Below are positions 61,801 to 64,000 of a stretch of DNA of 64,000 nucleotides, in pieces. Positions within the stretch are counted from its first letter, which is position 1. Each line of letters opens with the position of its first letter. The stretch comes from Bathymodiolus brooksi (taxonomy: Eukaryota > Mollusca > Bivalvia > Mytilida > Modiolidae), in the NCBI GenBank assembly GCA_963680875.1, contig OY804589.1:16822028-16886027 (forward strand). The letters are read 5' to 3'. The notes below the pieces were generated by a model that had not been told where the DNA came from, did not search any database, and saw only the letters and a program-made list of their open reading frames with translations. Made by a program: the position numbers and the translations under genes.

Positions 61801-64000
61801 TACAGTTATGGCTTTATTCGTTGTTGTTGGCTTGGTTGTTGATGTAGATACATGTATGGCTTTATTCGTTGTTGTTGGCTTGGTTGTTGATGTAGATACA
61901 GGTATGGTTTTATTCGATGTTGTTGGCTTGGTTTTTGATGTAGATACAGTTATGGCTTTATTCGTAGTTGTTGGCTTGGTTGTTGATGTAGATACAGTTA
62001 TGGCTTTATTCATTGTTGTTGGCTTGGTTGTTGATGTAGATACATGTATGGCTTTATTCGTTGTTGTTGGCTTGGTTGTTGATGTAGATACAGGTATGGC
62101 TTTATTCGTTGTTGTTGGCTTGGTTGTTGATGTAGATACTGGTATGGCTTTATTCGTTGTTGTTGGCTTGGTTGTTGATGTAGATACAGCTATGAATTTA
62201 TTCGTTGTTGTTGGCTTGGTTGTTGATTTAGATACAGCTTTGACTTTATTCGTTGTTGTTGGCTTGGTTGTTGATGTAGATACAGCTATGACTTTATTCG
62301 TTGTTGTTGGCTTGGTTGTTGATGTAGATACAGTAATGGGTTTATTTGTTATTGTTGGCTTGGTTGTTGATGTAGATACAGGTATGGCTTTATTTGTTGT
62401 TGTTGACTTGGCTGTTGATGTAGATACAGGTATGGTTTTATTCGATGTTGTTGGCTTGGTTGTTGATGTAGATACAGTTATGGCTTTATTCGTTGTTGTT
62501 GGCTTGGTTGTTGATGTAGATACAGCTATGACTTTATTTGTTATTGTTGGCTTGGATGTTGATGTAGATACAGTTATGGCTTTATTCGTTGTTGTTGGCT
62601 TGGTTGTTGATGTAGATACAGCTATGACTTTAATTGTTGTTGTTGGCCTGGTTGTTGATATATATACAGGTATGGATTTATTCGTTGTTGTTGGCTTGGT
62701 TGTTGATGTAGATACAGGTATGGCTTTATTCGTTGTTGTTGGCTTGGTTGTTGATGTAGATACAGGTATGGTTTTATTCGATGTTGTTGGCTTGGTTGTT
62801 GATGTAGATACAGTTATGGCTTTATTCGTTGTTGTTGGCTTGGTTGTTGCTGTAGATACAGTTATGGCTTTATTCGTTGTTGTTGGCTTGGTTATTGATG
62901 TAGATACAGTTATGGCTTTATTCGTTGTTGTTGGCTTGGTTATTGATGTAGATACAGCTATGGCTTTATTCGTTGTTGTTGGCTTGGTTGTTGATGTATA
63001 TACAGGTATGGCTTTATTCGTTGTTGTTGGCTTGGTTGTTGATGTAGATACAGGTATGGCTTTATTCGTTGTTGTTGGCTTGGTTGTTGATGTAAATACA
63101 GTTATGGCTTTATTCGTTGTTGTTGGCTTGGTTGTTATTGTAGATACATGTATTGCTTTATTCGTTGTTGTTGGCTTGGTTGTTGATGTAGATACTGGTA
63201 TGGCTTTATTCGTTGTTGTTGGCTTGGTTGTTGATGTAGATACAGCTTTGACTTTATTCGTTGTTGTTGGCTTGGTTGTTGATGTAGATACAGCTATGAC
63301 TTTATTCGTTGTTGTTGGCTTGGCTGTTACTGTAGATACAGGTATGGCTTTATTCGTTGTTGTTGGCTTGGTTGTTGATGTAGATACAGCTATGACTTTA
63401 TTCGTTGTTGTTGGCTTGGTTGTTGATGTAGATACAGGTTTGGCTTTATTCGTTGTTGTTGGCTTGGTTGTTGATGTAGATACAGTAATGGGTTTATTTG
63501 TTATTGTTGGCTTGGTTGTTGATGTAGATACAGGTATGGCTTTATTTGTTGTTGTTGGCTTGGCTGTTGATGTAGATACAGGTATGGTTTTATTCGATGT
63601 TGTTGGCTTGGTTGTTGATGTAGATACAGTTATGGCTTTATTCGTTGTTGTTGGCTTGGTTGTTGATGTAGATACAGCTATGACTTTATTTGTTATTGTT
63701 GGCTTGGTTGTTGATGTAGATACCGTTATGGCTTTATTCGTTGTTGTTGGCTTGGTTGTTGATGTAGATACAGGTATTACTTTATTCGTTGTTGTTGGCT
63801 TGGTTGTTGATGTAGATACAGTTATGACTTTAATTGTTGTTGTTGGCCTGGTTGTTGATATATATACAGGTATGGCTTTATTCGTCGTTGTTGGCTTGGT
63901 TGTTGAAGTAGATAGAGGTATGGCTTTATTCGTTGTTGTTGGCTTGGTTGTTGATGTAGATACAGGTATGGTTTTATTCGATGTTGTTGGCTTGGTTTTT
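43836..64000 (-). CDS. Gene B: transmembrane mucin, SEA-EGF-TM architecture (5' end beyond window)
   Basis: Whole-gene span, partial at the 64000 edge. Exons in order of transcription: 55716-64000 (partial), 54507-54619, 53109-53167, 52561-52591, 49650-49887, 48662-48824, 47775-47969, 46631-46778, 45330-45413, 44694-44755, 43836-43875. All junctions are GT/AG and every phase closes. The protein has a Thr-rich 16-residue-repeat stalk of at least 2700 residues, an SEA module with NGSTV, an EGF-like module, one membrane helix, and a tail of about 120 residues with many Tyr. It should be a giant surface mucin of an epithelium or similar tissue; expression is unknown. The signal exon should lie beyond 64000, as in gene A. 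Confidence 0.85.
44095..44508. mobile_element. Foldback MITE-like element, full copy in gene B intron 11
   Basis: About 414 bp with both arms: GGTGTCATAGAGTAAACCTT ... AAGGTTTACTCTATGACACC. It also has inner matches (ATACTGCAAAATGG against CCATTTTGCAGTAT). Confidence 0.8.
44694..44755 (-). CDS. Gene B exon 11: cytoplasmic tail
   Basis: A 62-nt exon identical to gene A 13619-13680, with acceptor TTTTTACCAG and donor AAGAG|GTAAGA. Confidence 0.78.
45330..45413 (-). CDS. Gene B exon 10: cytoplasmic tail
   Basis: An 84-nt exon, phase 0 to 0, acceptor TTTTTTCTTTATAG, donor GAGGAG|GTAAGT. It reads [20 protein letters not shown] then NAALCPEE. Confidence 0.78.
46631..46778 (-). CDS. Gene B exon 9: cytoplasmic tail, Tyr-rich
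   Basis: A 148-nt exon, acceptor CGATATCTTTGCAG, donor AGAAAT|GTAGAT. It reads [19 protein letters not shown] and later [19 protein letters not shown]. Five residue changes and three silent changes separate it from gene A. A stop lies six codons past the donor (VDHLKF), as in gene A. Confidence 0.78.
47775..47969 (-). CDS. Gene B exon 8: end of EGF module, transmembrane helix, start of tail
   Basis: A 195-nt exon, acceptor TTATTTTGTAG, donor GAAAT|GTAAGT (G at 47774). It begins [20 protein letters not shown], then a single membrane helix ([17 protein letters not shown] and on), CRRCRRKAK and DNDNE. Four residues differ from gene A. Confidence 0.85.
48662..48824 (-). CDS. Gene B exon 7: EGF-like module
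   Basis: A 163-nt exon with acceptor CTTCATTGTAG and donor TGTGT|GTAAGT (G at 48661), phase 1 in and 2 out. It supplies [20 protein letters not shown], then [20 protein letters not shown] and [13 protein letters not shown]. With the CKSSDD-type start of the next exon this gives the C-x-x-x-C ... C-x(8)-C-x-C spacing of an EGF-like domain. SEA followed by EGF next to the membrane is the usual order in membrane mucins. No counterpart was found in gene A. Confidence 0.82.
49650..49887 (-). CDS. Gene B exon 6: C-terminal SEA segment with G-S motif
   Basis: A 238-nt exon, acceptor CTTATGTTACAG, donor TTCCG|GTAAGT (G at 49649). It reads [19 protein letters not shown], then [14 protein letters not shown], with the NGSTV motif of SEA modules. 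It ends in NTSTAISS and leaves phase 1 for the EGF exon. It is one codon shorter than in gene A and many residues differ. Confidence 0.8.
49890..52490. other. Gene B intron 5
   Basis: No exon seen. It contains a direct duplication: 51208-51460 recurs at 51950-52200, and 51700-51870 recurs at 52230-52370 (landmarks TGACCTATTTATTATACAGC and GTACGGTCACATGTCTTAAA). Confidence 0.5.
52561..52591 (-). CDS. Gene B exon 5: 31-nt micro-exon beside a SINE insertion
   Basis: Encodes [11 protein letters not shown], phase 2 to 0; donor AAA|GTAAAA, acceptor ATTTACAG. A SINE (52606-52778) inserted 14 bp upstream of the exon, and its target-site duplication contains the acceptor, which is now present twice (AG at 52592-52593 and again near 52780). 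Confidence 0.62.
52606..52778 (+). mobile_element. SINE family 1 insertion with 15-bp target-site duplication
   Basis: The element is flanked by TCTGTAAATGTTACC at 52591-52605 and 52779-52793. Gene A has one copy of that sequence at the same intron position (21991-22005), the empty site. The insertion is next to exon 5 of gene B. Confidence 0.85.
52877..53101 (+). mobile_element. 5'-truncated retroelement tail inserted in gene B intron 4
   Basis: Flanked by GCATACAATAT (52866-52876 and again just before 53102). The body matches the 3' tail of the reverse-transcriptase family seen at 41616-41905 and ends TATATTCAAACTCTTCTTA. The gene A intron lacks it. Confidence 0.65.
53109..53167 (-). CDS. 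Gene B exon 4: SEA middle segment
   Basis: A 59-nt exon with acceptor TTTTCACATTGTAG and donor TTCAG|GTAAAT. It reads [19 protein letters not shown] plus AG, phase 0 to 2. The intron below it carries two transposable-element insertions that gene A lacks. Confidence 0.72.
54507..54619 (-). CDS. Gene B exon 3: N-terminal half of SEA module
   Basis: A 113-nt exon with acceptor TTGTTTCTGTTTCAG and donor ATGGAG|GTATTT. It reads [20 protein letters not shown], then [17 protein letters not shown]. Against gene A, 14 of 37 residues differ. At codon level, 14 changes alter the residue and 2 are silent, although the splice sites and the downstream intron are well conserved. Confidence 0.8.
55716..64000 (-). 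CDS. Gene B exon 2: giant Thr-rich stalk, 16-residue repeats (partial)
   Basis: The frame is open from the donor (AAAG|GTAAAT, G at 55715) to the window edge, 8285 nt, with no stop. The repeat unit is 48 bp, encoding [16 protein letters not shown] with P, T or A at the eleventh position; about 165 units lie between about 56090 and 64000. The 3' part (55740-55990) instead carries a degenerate decapeptide, [10 protein letters not shown], like that of gene A, then [13 protein letters not shown], aligning with gene A's [13 protein letters not shown]. The ATG at 62013 is a Thr-to-Met change inside a repeat and not a start. Thr density implies heavy O-glycosylation. The array has higher-order duplication. 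Confidence 0.85.
57470..59300. repeat. 912-bp higher-order repeat in gene B stalk
   Basis: Rare variants recur at exactly 912 bp (19 units of 48): TATGTGTTATTG at 58119 and 59031, GTAGAAACAG near 57861 and 58773, GACTTGGGTG at 58325 and 59237. Confidence 0.85.

Noticed and set aside
62011..62013. ATG at 62013 as the gene B start codon
   Set aside because: It is an ACG-to-ATG change within one repeat; the frame remains open upstream to the window edge.

Overview
The window is eukaryotic: AT-rich, intron-rich and crowded with dispersed and tandem repeats. Two tRNA-like SINE families and decayed reverse-transcriptase elements have peptides and tails that I recall from bivalve molluscs, so a bivalve (perhaps mussel-like) is the best guess. 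That assignment rests on recall and was not searched.

The real protein-coding content is a tandem array of large, multi-exon, membrane-anchored mucin genes, all on the minus strand, in units of roughly 30 kb. I assembled them by hand from splice sites, matching intron phases, and exon conservation between units. Gene 0 contributes only its signal-peptide exon (683-731); the rest lies left of the window. Gene A runs from a signal-peptide exon (30682-30730) through a Thr/Pro decapeptide exon (26800-27744), SEA-domain exons (22921 down to 20193), a transmembrane exon (16696-16890) and four cytoplasmic-tail exons ending at a stop (12973). Gene B has the same layout: a giant 16-residue-repeat exon open from 55716 to the window edge at 64000, SEA exons (54619-49650), an EGF-like exon (48662-48824), a transmembrane exon (47775-47969) and tail exons ending at 43836. 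Its signal exon must lie beyond 64000.

The expected product is a type I membrane mucin: signal peptide, Thr-rich O-glycosylated stalk, SEA module with a G-S motif, EGF-like module, one membrane helix, and a Tyr-rich tail. The paralogues keep nearly identical membrane and tail exons, but have different stalk repeats and fast-diverging SEA exons. Gene A has no detectable EGF exon, and its phases do not close without one. It also carries a nearly identical 1020-bp duplication of its mucin exon that lacks the original splice acceptor.

Layout: 1-1640 is the gene 0 5' region. 1640-12000 is the intergenic repeat zone with 26-bp, about 59-bp, about 112-bp, GTTTGT and 76-bp arrays. 12973-30730 is gene A. 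30731-43835 is the intergenic zone with an NRF1/ETS-motif element, a 42-bp array of about 2.4 kb, two foldback elements and an orphan SPFH-like exon. 43836-64000 is gene B. Several insertions have clear target-site duplications with an empty site in the other unit. Most other open frames are repeat artefacts.
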